Source: Diphasiastrum complanatum
Taxonomy: Eukaryota > Streptophyta > Lycopodiopsida > Lycopodiales > Lycopodiaceae
Assembly (NCBI GenBank): GCA_029204225.1
Contig: CM055108.1
Coordinates: 4,139,163-4,203,162 of the forward strand
Reading direction: 5' to 3'
DNA length: 64,000 nucleotides
The position numbers were made by a program, and so were the translations under genes. A model generated the notes under the pieces. The model was given only the letters and a program-made list of their open reading frames with translations, was not told the DNA's origin and searched no databases. Numbering within the stretch: position 1 is the stretch's first letter; each line of letters starts with the position of its first letter. This document shows positions 22,443 through 33,888 of this stretch, piece by piece.

Positions 22443-22884
22443 TGGTATCAAAGCATTCAAACATGATATCAGAGCATTCTAATCGGGTATTAGAACATTT
22501 CTAATCTCTAATCAGATTGATCCATCATAATATTAGTGTTAGATCACGACATCAAAGTAGTTATCAGTGCTAGATCATGACATTAGAGTAGTTATTACTA
22601 CTCTTTTTATCTGAACCGTCACGGTATCAGACTTGTGATCTCTATCAGGGCCTAATACTATCACGATATTAGAGCACATAGCTCTAATACTTGATATCTT
22701 TTGCGATAGCAAATTGATATCATATTCTTCAGTTCATATCATCTTTTTCAGCATCAGAGAATTGATTTCCTATTGTTGGCATCACTACATCTTAGCGTCA
22801 TCGATACAATCGACAACAGACTAAGTTCAAGATGAATTCTCAAAGTAAAGTTGGTCTTATCGCAGACAAGTTGAATGGATCCAA
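22443..22884 (+). mobile_element. Element B primer-binding site, leader and first gag codons
   Basis: TGGTATCAAAGC at 22443 matches the usual initiator-tRNA-Met primer site of copia elements (TGGTATCAGAGC) with one change. The leader repeats near-copies of that site. Gag begins at an ATG (about 22831), MNSQSKVGLIADKLNGS, and is cut after GGATCCAA at 22884. Element A resumes the same gag about 20 nt further on, in the opposite orientation. Confidence 0.85.
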
Positions 22885-22904
22885 ACGACTTACTCGACAT
22901 CGAC

Positions 22905-23220
22905 TTTTTTCACAAATGGTTCTGAGCCGACATTGACTTAGCCGAAGTCGACTTTTGAAGACATGAGGGCAGCACTTGACTTGTCCGAAGTCTTCGAGTT
23001 ATCCAAAGTCTCTGATTTGTCCGAAGTCTTCGACTTGTTCGACGTCTCAGACTTCTCAACCTTCTCGACTTGTCCAAAGTCTGCACATTGTCTGAAGTCT
23101 TCAACTCCTCAGCCTTGTCCAACATCTGAGTCTGACATCAAAGTTTGTCGAACCTCTGACATCGACTATCCAACTTCTTCAAAAGTCGATGTAAGTGCCA
23201 ACTCTCAAAAATCGATATCA
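22905..23220. repeat. Degenerate minisatellite of TCCGAAGTCTTCGACTTG-type units
   Basis: Irregular repeats of GACTTGTCCGAAGTCTTCGA and relatives, about 27-30 bp apart. It reads as DLSEVF-like peptides in one plus-strand frame, but the unit decays quickly and there is no gene context. Confidence 0.7.
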
Positions 23221-23329
23221 TCAAATTGGCGGCTCAACAGTACATTTGTCATGACCGGACAAAATCTCCAACTGAATCGGATATTGTCTGAGTGCGACTG
23301 TCAACAACACATAGAGCTTTAATTCTATT

Positions 23330-24195
23330 TGTAAGTTACTCATTAATCATTCTTTTAATCGGTTAGCCATGTATATATCTACAACGACTCATCAGTTGCT
23401 TCGGTTAAGCTCTATAAATAGCTCAATAATCTATCTGTCATTCAGAGCGCAATTGTATTGTTCTTTCTCTCTATTTATTACAGGGTATTTACTGGGAAAG
23501 AACGCGACTCTATTCTGCATTCAGACTGTATTTTATGTATGACTAATCAATCAATGTTCCAAATACCTAGATTGTGTATGCTGAATGCTTATTTCATTTC
23601 ATGTTCAGATAGATCTATACTCTCAGACAAATCTATTCGTAAATTAAACTGTTCTTGTATGACTGATAGCTTTTGTCAATTTATCGTTCTAAAATACCTC
23701 ACCTAAAATGCTTCCGCAAAGCTAAATCCGAGTTCAAGGTATATGTGCTTGGCTCCTTGAGATGCTGCTACAAGCATCCCTAACCTTGGTAGGTTCTAGC
23801 TTCTGAAAAGTTGAACTAGAAGCCCCATGCCATTTTGCCATATTCACTGGCATAACTTGGCATAATGCCCAGATCTCACTTGTGATTGGTTTCCCTCTCT
23901 CAATTCTTGCCAATCGAGAGTTCCACGATGCATCATTGCAACTTGATCGCATTTACTAGCTTTCTCCAATGCAATTTCATCATTTTTGCTCTCCCTCACA
24001 ATGCATTGTGCTCAGGCTCCTCAAAACCGCTTGAGAACCACTTTAGTGTGAAGATTATTAAAATATTATCTTCCTATCTCGATTTTGGGGCCATGTCCAT
24101 GGTTATTTCCATTGTAATTCACGTTGCACATAAAAGGTATGTGAATTGAGCACATAACCTTCTAGAATAGGTCGAGTTTGAGTTAGGTAGATTCA
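23330..24195. other. Intergenic; possible LTR or promoter remnant
   Basis: A good TATA box, CTCTATAAATAGCTC, is at about 23408-23422 followed by pyrimidine-rich DNA, as in LTR promoters, but no matching terminal repeat was found. The rest shows no gene. Confidence 0.35.
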
Positions 24196-24202
24196 ATTTT
24201 GA

Positions 24203-24366
24203 TGACATGCAAAAGTTTAGATAACATGCAATGTCATTCTGTATGCATGCAAGCCACATGCAGTCAATGCATGCAACATGCAAAGTGGTTTTTGTGATCT
24301 ACACATGTCTAGGTAGTTATATGAGTTGACATGCAATACATGCAATATCCATGCATGCAGTTACAC
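24203..24366. repeat. Cluster of CATGCA words
   Basis: At least ten CATGCA/TGCATG hexamers in about 160 bp (for example GTATGCATGCAAGCCACATG and CCATGCATGCAG). CATGCA is the RY motif bound by plant B3 factors; here it looks like a decayed short repeat rather than a proven regulatory site. Confidence 0.7.
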
Positions 24367-24394
24367 ATGTGGATCTCTGGTAGGTGAGTTAGCT

Positions 24395-25675
24395 CAGTTA
24401 GGTGGACTTTTCCATGCAACCAATAATCTCATTAGTGTAGGACAGTTGTTTGATAGTGGATTGGATGTCAAGTTTCAAGTTGACAAGTGTATAATCTCAA
24501 GAGAGAATGAAGTTATCGCTAGAGGATCTAGAATTGGTAAGTTGTACAAACTAGATTCTAGGGAGAGTGCTAACATTTCAGATATTGCTTATGAGATCAA
24601 GGTTCTTCAGGAGGATCTGCGGCATAAGAGATTGGGACATCCCAATTTTAAAGCCATGCAATCTATGATCAAGGAAGAAAAAGCCGTTAGACTACCAAAG
24701 ACACTGTCAAAGGAGCTTCTACCTTGTGAAGCTTGTGTTCTGGCAAAATTACACAGAAGGCCTTTTCCTAGATCAAGCATTAAAACAAAGCAACCATTTG
24801 AACTCGTGCACTCTGATGTTCATTTCTCATCAACTAAGAGCAAAGGAGGAGCAAATTGCTATGTTTTTTTTGTAGATGATTATACAAGATATTCTTGGAT
24901 CTATATGTTGTCTTCTAAAGCCATGGTTTATGATGTTTTTCTTACTTTCAAAGCTTATGTAGAAAAGCAGTTTTCTTGCAAGTTGAAAGCTTTGAGAAGT
25001 GATAGTGGAGGAGAATACACTTCCAATAAGTTTAAAGACTTTTGTGAGAGAGAGGGCATTTAAAGAGAGTTTTCTTGCTCATATACTCCTCAGCAAAATG
25101 GAGTTGCTGAGAGAAAAAATAGAACTTTGAGTGAATGTGCAAAAGCCCTTAGGCTAGAAGCTTCTCTACCTAAAGAATTTTGGGGAGAGGCAGTTGCATG
25201 TGCAAACTATCTTTGTAATAGGCTTGCTAATCTTGCAATAGGAGGAAAAACACCATTTGAGATGTTTTATAAGAAAAAGCCTAAGGTAGATCATCTTAGG
25301 ATTTTTGGCTGTGTATGCTTTGTGCATGTGCCTCTAGAAACTAGCAAGAAGGAAGATCCTAGTGCAGTTAAAGTAATTTTTGTAGGATATGCATATGCTA
25401 AAAAAGCATACAAAATATATCTTTCCTCTACTAACAAGAATGTTGTTAGTAGAGATGTGATCTTCCATGAAGATCAGAAGTTTAACTTGAATGATGCACA
25501 GATCAAGGAGTGTCATGCAAGATCTACAATCATCAATCTTGATGCTGCTCAAGAAGTGGTGAGGCCGAGGCTTGAGGAGGAGCAAATTCAAGCTACCACA
25601 CCAAGAAGGTCTACAAGAGCAAGATTTGAGCCAAGGAGGCTCACATATGATGAAGAAGGAAGACAAGTGGAATGA
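24395..25675 (+). pseudogene. Ty1/copia integrase region (second family), one in-frame stop
   Basis: Opens with the end of a protease/GAG-pre-integrase linker (NNLISVGQLFDSG). Then comes the HHCC zinc-binding domain (HKRLGHPNF ... CEACVLAK) and the integrase core: D in ELVHSDVHF, VDDYTRYSWIY, D in LRSDSGGEYTS, and the catalytic E in GVAERKNRTL. After it come LPKEFWGEA, RIFGCVCFVHVP and SRDVIFHED, and a basic tail. The only break in about 430 codons is TAA at 25061. All catalytic residues are kept. It is cut before RT, and no LTR or gag is attached. It looks younger than the other copia remains in the window and differs in sequence from family A-D. Confidence 0.92.
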
Positions 25676-25699
25676 TTTGTGTTATTTTGCTGATCCAAA

Positions 25700-26025
25700 A
25701 AATGCTCTAACATGGTGCACATTAAAAAAGTTTCTAATAGCTAAATAAGATGTATAGTAAGGACATTGTAAAGAGAGGCAACTCACCTCTTCCACTATCA
25801 CAAAAGTGGAACATCTTGGTCAAGATTAACTGTCGATTCAAGTGGAAATGAAGGAATAAAGAGATGTACACCTTCCAACTAAACTTAGTATGAAGTTGTT
25901 CTCAATAGTTACATTCTAGTGTCGTAAAAGATTGGCCTATTTCAATGTCTCTTTGAGTGGATTATATGCACAAATATCTACCAAAAAAAGAAGTGAAGGT
26001 GTAAATCATCACTCAATAAAGTCTT
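25700..26025. other. Non-coding stretch after copia fragment
   Basis: Nothing recognisable; ordinary AT-rich DNA leading into the CCCTA-rich tract. Confidence 0.5.
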
Positions 26026-26029
26026 TGAT

Positions 26030-26815
26030 CCAATGAGGAGAGGGTAAATTCTAAACTCTTACCCTAGATCCCAAAAATCCACACTCCTTACCCCAAATCC
26101 CAAGCCCCTTATACTAAACTTCTTTTTCCTAGATCCCCTACCCTAGATCCCTAAACCATAAGCCTCCCTTTTCCCTAGATCCATTACCTTGGATTATTAA
26201 GCCTCCTACTACTACTAAAATAGCCCATATTGCATTGAGTAATCATATTTTGTTGCGTATGTTGAGTTGATTCATGTTTTCACAAAAATCTCTTGTATGG
26301 CTGCTTGTGCCACACAACTGTTGTGATATTGTTATCATTCTACTTCTTTTGTTTCTCTTTGATACTTGAGTACATTTCGACATAAAAAGACATGCACAAA
26401 TCTTAATCTGCTCTAAACTAGTCCATTGTGCACGTAATTTCTTAGCCCTCTTGTATAAACTACCACCACATTTCACATGTGTGGCGTGCACATTTCTTAT
26501 CTCTCTTGTATGAACTACCCCCACTTCTCACATGGATGGTGTGCATGTTTCTTACCTCTCTCTTGCATGAACTACCAATACTAAGTGAGAGAGATGTCAC
26601 ATCATCACTCCCCTTGTGAGTCACTACTACATCATGCAAATCTACCATCATGAGTTTAGGCCTCTAACCATTAATTATGACTGGATCCCATGAGGGCACC
26701 AACTCCTCATAATTCTAACTAATTTATGGGTTTAGGGTTTGCCTTTTCACTTAATGGATTGCCTAAACCCAAAGCCTTAAACCCTTGTCTCTAAATCATA
26801 AACCCCTTTCAGTAG
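26030..26815 (-). repeat. Degenerate telomere-like (CCCTAAA) tract, outer flank of element D
   Basis: 26030-26200 and 26695-26810 are built of CCCTAGATCC, CCCTAAACC and TAAACCC words, i.e. decayed TTTAGGG on the minus strand. The DNA between (26290-26450) is the reverse complement of 42670-42800 (shared AAGAGAAACAAAAGAAGTAGA and ACTCAAGTAT words). So this is the same repeat as 42430-43138 in opposite orientation. The last five bases (AGTAG) are the target-site duplication of element D. Confidence 0.85.
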
Positions 26816-27973
26816 TGTCAGAAATCGGATGGAAATATAATGTAATGCGGAAACTTCCTACTTCCAATGCATGACTACGCCTATCAAGAATTGAACAAGC
26901 AGTAGTGATGAAAATCACGTTCAATATTTAGCAACTAACTTTGAAATCGCTAGATACTAAGTGATTACGTAGCCAAACATAAAGTATTGAATTCTCAGAA
27001 AGCAATACAGAGATGCATGCATTCTGACATATACTGCATGCAATAAGAAGATAGTATTGATTCAGAAAAACAAAATCAGATGCTAATGAGTGCAAGACAA
27101 TAGTGGATAGAGTTGTCTCTGAGTAACTGAGAATAAGTCTGATAATAAGCAGCTCCACTGATAAGCAGTAGCGCAATAGCAACTCTAAAATAAATCTCTA
27201 AAAATTGAACTAGAATGCTCAAGAGAGTTCAAGCTTGAAAGCCTGATAGAGAGCTAACAACAATACTTTCTGATTGTGAATGATCTGCTTGATAAGAGTG
27301 CAGGAAGCGTTAACAACACTCAGCCCCTTCACAATTCAATGTTGATCTGCTTCTGAACTTAAGAACTTGATTATTGATAATGAGATGTATGAACATCTGA
27401 TACTAAGTAATTAGGTCGTCAAAATGCGATTGCCAGTTGGCTGGTGTCTGCTGGCATTCATCCGGTTCCTTCTCAGAAATTGATTGCTGATTAAGTGGTG
27501 AAAATTGGCCATAAACAATCTGTCTACATAAATGAACCAAAACTGTCACTTTGCAGAAATGAACTAAAACTGCCACAGGAGGCAACAGTGTCGCAAAAAG
27601 ACGACAATGTCCTTAAATTCCATTTAGTGTAGTCCCACACTTTGCCAAAGTCATTTTCTTAACATTTGAGGCACTTACTCGTAAATCCTGACAAATAAAA
27701 AATGCGAAAATGTGGAAATGCGAACTACACTTTTACACGTAATTCCTGATAGGTGACAGTGTCGCTAAAATGCGAAAAACACGACACTATAATTTTACTC
27801 GTAATTTTTGACAGGCGAAAAAATATGGCACTGTTGTCAAACTCCTTGTCTTTCTACAGATTGTGTAAAAACACTTGTAAATCTGTAGATTGTGTAAACA
27901 CACGAGAAAATCCGCAGAATTGGACAAACAATAGACCGATTAGTCGATTAGTAAGAAGGAGAATAATCCAACA
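26816..27973 (-). repeat. Element D 3' LTR, complete
   Basis: Minus strand; ends TGTTGG...CTGACA, 1158 bp. The purine tract on the minus strand is ATGAAGGGGAAG, at 27974-27986. Same subfamily as LTR C (43139-44313), sharing CAGCCCCTTCACAATTCA and GATCTGCTTC words that A/B lack. The outer flank AGTAG equals, on the element's strand, the CTACT that precedes LTR C. Confidence 0.92.
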
Positions 27974-30680
27974 CTTCCCCTTCATCTAAGTCCTTGAATG
28001 CCTTGACCTTCAAACTTAGTTCTACACAGAATCTTCTGTGTGCTTCCAAACTTAATGCTTTGGTAAAAATATCTGCTATCATATCTTGCATTCTATAACA
28101 CTGCAATCTGATCTCTTCGTTGAGAACTTTGCTTATGATGAAATGATACTTCAGTTCAATGTACTCCTAGAATGAAATCTAGGGTTGGCTGTTCCTTTTT
28201 AGCTTGAGAGGCTATGATATAATCTGATTCAGTGGAAGATAGAGCTATTGAAGATTGCTTGCGATTGTTCCAAGAAATTGGACCATTGTTGATAAAGAGA
28301 CGAGTGTCTACATCTCCTGCCCAACTTGCAAACCACTGAGTAAATTGAGTTTGTCGTTGCCGACTGCTGCAAAAGTCCATAGTAGCTCAAAGATATCTCA
28401 TGACTCTGATAAGAGCCTTCGAATGTGTTACACCAGGATTAGTCATAAACTGACTAAGTGACTTGACTGCTATGTCTGGCCTGGTACAGATCATGGCATA
28501 CATAAGAGATCCTATATTAAAATGGTAAGAATACTCACGCATCTGCTACTTCTCATGAATTGTTTGGGGACACTGGTGCTTTGACAATTTGAGACTTGGT
28601 TCCATTGGTGAGAGAGCTAACTTGCAATTAATCAGATTATATCTGACTAACATGTTGTAGATGTACCTCTATTGTGTAATGTAGACCAACTTCTGTTTTC
28701 TGTCTCTTTGGATTTGTATACCAAGGCAGAAATGAGCTTCGTCCTGATCGGTCATGTTGAATTCGGAAGACAACATTGTCTTGGCCTCTTTTATCAGATC
28801 GGTACTGTTGCTGAAAAGCGATGTATCATCCCCATATAAAGTGAGAATGATAAAAGACTGCTACACTGATTTGAAGTAAATGTTTGAATCTAAAGAGCTA
28901 GGTGTGTAGCTGTGATCAATAAGGAAAGTATTGATCCTTTGAAACCATGCTCGAACAGATTGCTTCAAGCCATTAAGTGCCTTATGGAGTTTACACACAT
29001 GATTGTGTTTACCCTCGATAATATAACCTTCGAGTTGCACCATGTAAATGTCTTCTTCAATTACTCTATTGAGATATGTTGTCTGTACATCCATTTGATG
29101 TATTTCCAAATCTGTTGTAGTGGCAAATGATAGAAAAAGTCAAATAGAAGAATGCTTGACTACTAGACTGAAGGCCTCAGTGTAATCGACGTTGTGTACC
29201 TGAGAATATCCTCTGGCGGCAAGTCGTGCCTTTCTCATGTTAATGCTTCCATTGCATTGTACTTGAAATCCATTTGCAATCAACTATGTTTCTGCTAGCA
29301 AGTAATTCGACAATTATCCATGTCTGGTTCTTGATAAGAGATGAATACTCTTTATCCATAGCTTCTTTCCAAAAATCTGAATCAGGCTGACTGAGTGCCT
29401 CTTGGACAGACGTCGATTCTTGAAGAAGGTAGGCTGCTAACTCTTGAAGATCTTTTGGGTAATAGAGAAAGTTGATCATTTCTAGAATACTGTAGTTGCT
29501 GAACTGCAACATCATCATCTTCTGATTCGCCGTTGATTTGTTGTTTGTCAAAAGTAGAAGAGCTTGGACCTTCAATGAGAATAGTCAACTGACGAACTGG
29601 AAAGTTCAATGTGTCAAGAGAATCTGACAGGTCGGCTACATGGGGACTGCCTTTTCCTTTGAGGTCTTGAAACTGATCTTCGATGAAGCTGACATTCTAG
29701 CTAGTGAATATCTTCGACTTGATGTGATCGAATAACTTGTAGGCTTGATCTGAAGTAGTGTAGCTGATGAAAATACATTTGATACTTTGGAAGTTGAGCA
29801 GGCTTCCTGAGATCACGAGGTATCTGCGCAAAAGAAATACATCCAAAAACTCGTAGGTTTTATAAAAAAAGGTTTGGTACCTGTCCAAACTTTGAATGGT
29901 GTTTTGTCTGAGAGACCTTTAGTAGGACATCTGTTCTGAATATAGGTTGCTGTTACAGCTTTAGCCCAGAAGGACTTCGGAAGTGTTGCATGTGATAACA
30001 TGCACTTTTCCAATTCAACTAAGGTTCCGTTCTTTCTCTCAACAAGACCATTTGACTGAGGCGAATAGGAAGTAATGTATTGTTGCTCAATGTCGTTGTT
30101 AAGGCAATACTCCTTGAACTCAATGGGGATGTATTCTCCCCCATAATCTGACCTCAATGCTTTGATTCGTTTGCTAGTTTGATTCTTAGCATGCTCTTTG
30201 AATTGTTTGAACTTGATAAAAGTCTCTGATTTCTGTTTAATGAAATAAACAGTCGTTCTTTAGGAAAATTCATCAATAAAAGTAATGAGATACTTTGCAT
30301 CTAACAATGAAGGAGTTTGCATAGTTCCACATATATCTGTATGAACAACATCTAACAGACCTTTTGTTGCATGCCTATGGTTTGATCTAAAAAGAATCAT
30401 AGCTTGCTTTCCAAAGATGCAGCTATGACAGACAAGGAAAACGACCTTACTAGAAGGATAGTCGAGATCAAGAACCATGGATTGTTTGGATATGTTCAAA
30501 ACAGATGCATAATTCAAGTGTCCTAAGCGATGACGCCATAGTAATGCTTTATTGACTAGAACAGAGGTTTTCAAGGCTTGATTAGACTCAGAATAACAAT
30601 GTGCCAATCTATATAAGTAACCTTGTCTCTTGCCGAGTGCAAGGATCTTATTACTCCTATCAATAATTAGACATGTATGC
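27974..30680 (-). pseudogene. Element D pol half: integrase, RT, RNase H (Ty1/copia)
   Basis: On the minus strand, from right to left: GAG-pre-integrase with zinc-binding HRLGHLNY at about 30540, VCHSCIFGKQ and the first catalytic D in VVHTDICG (about 30345). A gap round 30160-30250 is followed by LRSDYGGEY, NGLVERKNGTLVE, LPKSFWAKA, SYTTSDQAYKLFD and a diverged linker. RT follows with MDVQTTYLNRVIEEDIYM and LHKALNGLKQSVRAWFQR, and the YxDD box as YGDD at 28825-28836. RNase H has AGDVDT and SSIALSSTESDY. Frames are broken by many stops and indels. The piece starts at the codons for TCLIIDRSN, exactly where element C stops. Confidence 0.9.
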
Positions 30681-30985
30681 ATGTGTAGAGTTATCAATAG
30701 CAATTCTATGAATAGTTGGTCCATGCTTAGGACTCTATTCTAGGTGAATCTATGTATAGGGAACTTAGAGCTATGCATGACTATGTGCCCAGGTTGCTTT
30801 TGATAACTCTACACATGCATACATTGTCTCATACCTTGTCTAAACTCCATTTTGTGTGTTCTAGGCCTCACAAGGATATTAGTTACTTTTGGGTCACATC
30901 TAGTATGACGTGGCATAACTAACAGCTTGATTTACTGGAGTATCGTCTATCCAAGACTAGGAGTATACTGAATCCTACTTACTAG
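30668..30985. repeat. Repeat R at the inner end of element D
   Basis: Contains a core (30803-30981) that is the reverse complement of 45705-45868, and a 110-bp block (30692-30802, CTATGAATAGTTGGTC to CAGGTTGCTTTT) that matches 45880-45977 in the same orientation. The block is flanked by a 26-bp inverted pair (GTATGCATGTGTAGAGTTATC at 30673 and its complement at 30801). Class unknown; it resembles an LTR or MITE inserted into the copia element. Confidence 0.8.
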
Positions 30986-31250
30986 CCATGGACATAACAC
31001 AATGTATCTTTGAAATTCACTTTAATTGAAGAATCATTTGCTCTTATGCATAATTATAGAGGAAATCCAATAACACCCCTATCGGTAGCCTTTCTTAACT
31101 TTGAAACAATGTGAACAAATGAGACGGAATGGAACATGAAAAGAAATCGATTGGTTTCTTAATTTTGGGAAGAGCATCTTGCATTGAGTGTGAACAAATT
31201 TGAAGGAGATTTAGTAAGCATCACACATGCAAGATGTCGAGGAACATACA

Positions 31251-31290
31251 CCACACATGTTGGAATTGTGGTGTTGCTCTGATACCACTC
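31251..31290 (-). mobile_element. Isolated copia-type primer-binding site
   Basis: GTGGTATCAGAGCAACACCA on the minus strand (31263-31282) is a perfect initiator-tRNA-Met primer site. The DNA to its right (31290-31720) would then be an LTR in reverse orientation, but no second copy was found to prove it. Confidence 0.45.
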
Positions 31291-31501
31291 CTGTCGTAGA
31301 AAACAAATTGTTATAACCACTAGCAGGATCGTGGATTACTTGGAGAATGGAATTATGAACAGTTCTTTGTGTGTGAAATCAGATTATCAGTGTAGGAGTC
31401 ATAGACTGTCGTGAAGAAGAGATTGCAAAAACAATTAGGCATCTGAGATAGCCATGCCTCTATTGTTGATAACCTGATATGATTGCTAAGGTTCTAAAAT
31501 A

Positions 31502-31548
<47 letters not shown>
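31502..31548. repeat. (CT)n microsatellite
   Basis: Uninterrupted CT run of about 47 bp. Confidence 0.97.
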
Positions 31549-31551
<3 letters not shown>

Positions 31552-31559
31552 ATCACTAA

Positions 31560-32680
31560 CTTTGAGGAGTCAGCTACTGATGAAAGGCGTTCTCCGCTAT
31601 CTGACCTCACGTATCAAAATCCTCTCATCTATCTTTCCATCATGTCTTCAATCGCTCAATTACATGTATATATACATATCAGCTGAAAATATCTTGTACT
31701 AACTTAACTTTACAATTACAAGATTAATTAGCAGCTATAAAATTGATCAATGGATCAGTTCGTTGATGGAGCGTGAAGGGTTTCCAGTCTAATAGCGACA
31801 ATCTGTGTATTTCTGACAGACTGGAAATGCGACGCCCTTTGGCCTTTTGGCCGTTCCCTTTACCTGAGGCAGCCTTCGGGATTTGGAAGACACCTTTGGC
31901 ATTTGGATGAGTAAAAAACCAGAATGTGCCGACAATTAGGTCAAAAATGCAGACTGTTTTAAAACAGTTCATTTTTTGTAGGTTACATTTAAGAGAGTAA
32001 AAATTAGAAAAGGAAGGGCTGTTGGGATGAGTAGGAGTTAGATTAAATTCCAACGACATTATGCTAAATAATGTGCGTCTAGAGGCACATTGTAGGGATA
32101 TAATAGCCAGTCCTAGGATCTTGCTACTACCACAACTAGATGAGAGGACTTGACATTATATTCTTACAATGTGCCTCCAAACGTGACATCATCTAGTCCA
32201 TAATTTGCCTCCTAATATGCCACCATTTTATAATACACATTTTTTTTAATCACCCTTGAAACAAGTCTTACAATGATTGCATAAATACCGAGTGGTAGGC
32301 CCACCCTCCACCTTTGTTGACACAACTTGCATTCTCACTTTTTCCCAACCAACTTCCATCACAATTTTCATGAAAGGTAAAAGTAGGTCTAAAAAATCCA
32401 GCCAGAGCTAATTACATGTAATGGACATCGGTCACATCATAACTGCTTTTGATATGGTTCCTTTTAATTTGGTAACTGCTTTTAATATGGTATTGCCACT
32501 CATTGTTGGGGCCTTGAATTGCTTAGGAGCATATTACATGACCATGGTGAGGAGAGGGTATGGAACTCATGACCTCATGATTGAAAGTCAAGGGCCATGC
32601 TAAATATTGCCCTAGCACTCATTGACATTGACACAACCATATTATAATAATGTAATGAGACTCTCAATGGCCATTACCTA
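31560..32680. other. Intergenic DNA, no gene
   Basis: The minus-strand frame at 31724-32059 is open for 111 codons but has no recognised domain and a composition like its surroundings. A small inverted-repeat element sits at 32073-32187. Confidence 0.5.
32073..32187. repeat. Short inverted-repeat (MITE-like) element
   Basis: Left arm GTGCGTCTAGAGGCACATTG (32073) and right arm TACAATGTGCCTCCAAACGT (32165) are reverse complements over about 20 of 24 positions, enclosing about 65 bp. Size and form suit a miniature inverted-repeat element; no target duplication was confirmed. Confidence 0.55.
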
Positions 32681-32687
32681 CTACTAA

Positions 32688-32997
32688 AAACTGAAATGAG
32701 TTATATTTTATCACCTAGCAAGGGAAGTGGAGGCCATTGCTTAACACAGAAAAACCAAAAATAAGTAGTAAATTGACTACTAAAAAATGGAAAGTGGGTT
32801 CAAGATCCTCACAGAAAAAGAGCTTTTTAAGCCTTACCCGTTCTGAAAACTGAAATGAGTTATATTTTATTACCTAGGAAGGGAAGTGGAGGCCATTGCT
32901 TAACACAGAAAAACCAAAAATAAGTAGTAAATTGACTACTAAAAAATGGAAAGTGGGTTCAAGATCCTCACAGAAAAAGAGCTTTTTAAGCCTTACT
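32688..32997. repeat. 159-bp tandem duplication, two copies
   Basis: Copies start near 32688 and 32847 with AACTGAAATGAGTTATATTTTAT and run to AGAGCTTTTTAAGCCTTAC. Nearly identical by eye (CACCTAGCAAGG versus TACCTAGGAAGG). Confidence 0.95.
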
Positions 32998-32999
32998 GG

Positions 33000-33880
33000 T
33001 TTGCTTCTCTTGTCTTTTCAAGGTTGCTTTCCTTGTACCGGATCCTTTGAGCACGCTCTCCTACAGCTCTCTGCTCTGCTCTGCTGCTGCAGGCCACAAG
33101 GACGCTCTTCCGTCCATCAGTATCTTTTGCTCAGCGATTCCGCCTACAAAAGACAAACAAATCTGTGTCAATGGGCTCCTCTCACGCTTCAAATTTCCCG
33201 TCTCCTTGTACCTGCTGCTACTCTTTGTGTGCTCATGTTTTATTATGGCTACACTTTGTTTGCTAGGTTTCTTGTCATTTTGTATTCGTCTACTCATATC
33301 AGACCTCCCTTTTGCTTTGCCCAATGTCTTTTTCGTAATCACTAGCAATCATCACATAGCGTTTTTTCCTGATGTAGAGGGCTAACGTAGCTATAGACAC
33401 AATGGAGTATTTCTGCACTGTTCAAGTTTCCTTTTGCATTCACAGTTGAGTCTTGCTTTAGAGTTCCGGTTAGTATGTAGTTTTTCTGCATCTGTTCCTT
33501 TTCCACAATCGTCTCAAATCTGCAATTATGGTGTTCGACGTGTTGTGTCTGTAGCAAACAATGTCGTATGAATTTTTTGTGAAAATAAATGTTTCTCCAC
33601 TCAGTGCTTGCAGGAAAAGTTTATTCGCTTGTAATCTACGCCATTCTCTGATTCCTACCACTGTTTGCAATTTCCAATTCTGTAGCATGCGATTCCGTTT
33701 CTACATGGCAGGTGTCAAGAGTCCGACTGCCTTCTCATAAAAGCTTCAATATACGTTTCATGACGTCGTACAAGTGCACATTATCTTTTAGATCAATTAT
33801 TTAGAAAATTTGTCAAAGTTACCTTCGTTGCAGAGTTTGATATCAGAAAGAGGAAACGGTTCCATGTGAAGGAGCTGAAA
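33000..33880. other. Leader or intergenic DNA upstream of the 33.9-kb ORF
   Basis: A pyrimidine-rich stretch with a hydrophobic frame at 33047-33385 that lacks family motifs. It may be promoter/5' untranslated DNA of the downstream ORF, but no TATA box or splice pair was convincing. Confidence 0.3.
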
Positions 33881-33888
33881 AATCTGAT

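Noticed and set aside
33047-33385. Hydrophobic 112-codon ORF as a membrane protein gene
   Set aside because: No motif, and it overlaps other open frames in pyrimidine-rich DNA; hydrophobicity follows from the T-rich composition.
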